NCBI GenBank assembly: GCA_000974665.1
Contig: BBSY01000002.1
Coordinates: forward strand, 496,001 to 560,000
Length of the DNA: 64,000 nucleotides
DNA from: an alpha proteobacterium U9-1i
GTDB taxonomy: Bacteria; Pseudomonadota; Alphaproteobacteria; Caulobacterales; Aquidulcibacteraceae
Direction of reading: 5' to 3'
The notes under the pieces are model-generated. The model saw only the letters and a program-made list of their open reading frames with translations. It was not told the origin of the DNA and made no database searches. Positions 63,884 to 64,000 of the stretch are shown one piece after another; the stretch's first letter is position 1, and every line of letters begins with the position of its first letter. A program made the position numbers and the translations under genes.

Positions 63884-64000
63884 ATGAGCCTCGCCCAGTT
63901 TGACGCGGATGTCCTGATCGGTGGCGGCAGCCTCGTTGGCCAGACCTTGGCGTTGGCTTTGAACCAGGCCGGCGCTTCGGTGATTGTGGTCGATGCGGCC
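63884..64000 (+). CDS. UbiH/UbiF-like FAD-dependent monooxygenase (partial)
   Basis: The first 39 codons are present. They begin MSLAQFDADVLIGGGSLVGQ and continue LALALNQAGASVIVVDAA, an FAD-binding Rossmann start (GGGSxxG) with the acidic end of strand 2 (VVVDA). This fits ubiquinone-biosynthesis hydroxylases of the UbiH/COQ6 family. ATG at 63884 follows AAGGGG. The gene runs off the right edge. Confidence 0.75.
   Translation, partial: MSLAQFDADVLIGGGSLVGQTLALALNQAGASVIVVDAA

Noticed and set aside
62167-63903. 578-codon plus-strand frame opposite amt
   Set aside because: Amt is complete with pore His residues; the plus frame is Glu/Arg/Asp-rich low-complexity antisense.

Overview
The window is high-GC, gene-dense DNA from an alphaproteobacterium, most likely Caulobacterales/Hyphomonadaceae-like. 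That rests on gene content and order (PPSR-hemE divergence, hemE-hemH-hemJ-rho, mnmE-mnmG-rsmG-parA-parB, ftsK-lolA-xth), on NtrZ-like and CenR-like proteins, and on GANTC (CcrM) and CtrA-like sites in the hemE upstream region. I cannot assign a species. No tRNA, rRNA, CRISPR array, insertion sequence or prophage was seen.

Layout. 1-9.8 kb: a partial DUF2244 gene, nth, a PfkB kinase, hslVU, a GGDEF/EAL protein, then the histidine genes hisB-hisH-hisA-hisF-hisE. 10-12.8 kb: an HU-type protein with a basic tail, Smr, Tim44-like and secB. 12.7-16.3 kb: dnaQ-coaE-aroE-maf-PPSR read leftward. 16.3-16.64 kb: a non-coding gap with DnaA-box-like, GANTC and CtrA-like motifs, probably the chromosome origin, since the Caulobacter origin lies between the same two genes. 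16.6-20.8 kb: hemE-hemH-hemJ-rho read rightward. 21-24.8 kb: mixed metabolic genes. 24.9-31.7 kb: DUF6489, mnmE, mnmG, DUF3088, rsmG, parA and parB, with a cluster of parS-like sites about 9-13 kb from the proposed origin. 31.7-39.9 kb: a CARDB protein, katG, holA-lptE-leuS and a DUF3576 lipoprotein. 40-49.5 kb: envelope and signalling genes (NtrZ-like, CenR-like, WYL regulator), then an accessory set with a Rieske oxygenase, an ArsR-SRPBCC-GST operon and a P450. 49.5-55.6 kb: GTP-dependent PEP carboxykinase, exported proteins, a DUF885 protein and xth. 55.6-64 kb: lolA, an AraC-type regulator, a gene-poor stretch, an orphan AAA ATPase, ftsK, amt and the start of a UbiH-like gene.

The most interesting items are not standard genes. 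(i) Two paralogous 30-codon genes (32590-32682 and 45935-46027, both minus) encode near-identical hydrophobic peptides ending QAAQIVA; each has a leader hairpin, a GGGGAGCA Shine-Dalgarno and its own terminator hairpin. (ii) A candidate small RNA (about 55641-55798, minus) has a good sigma70-type promoter, three hairpins with C-rich (anti-Shine-Dalgarno) loops and an intrinsic terminator. (iii) A palindromic element lies in frame inside leuS. (iv) An AAA ATPase with atypical composition sits in an accessory block between ftsK and lolA.

The genome is very compact. Many co-directional genes overlap by ATGA/GTGA. Seven convergent pairs share a four-base stop tetranucleotide, and one divergent pair shares CATG as two start codons.
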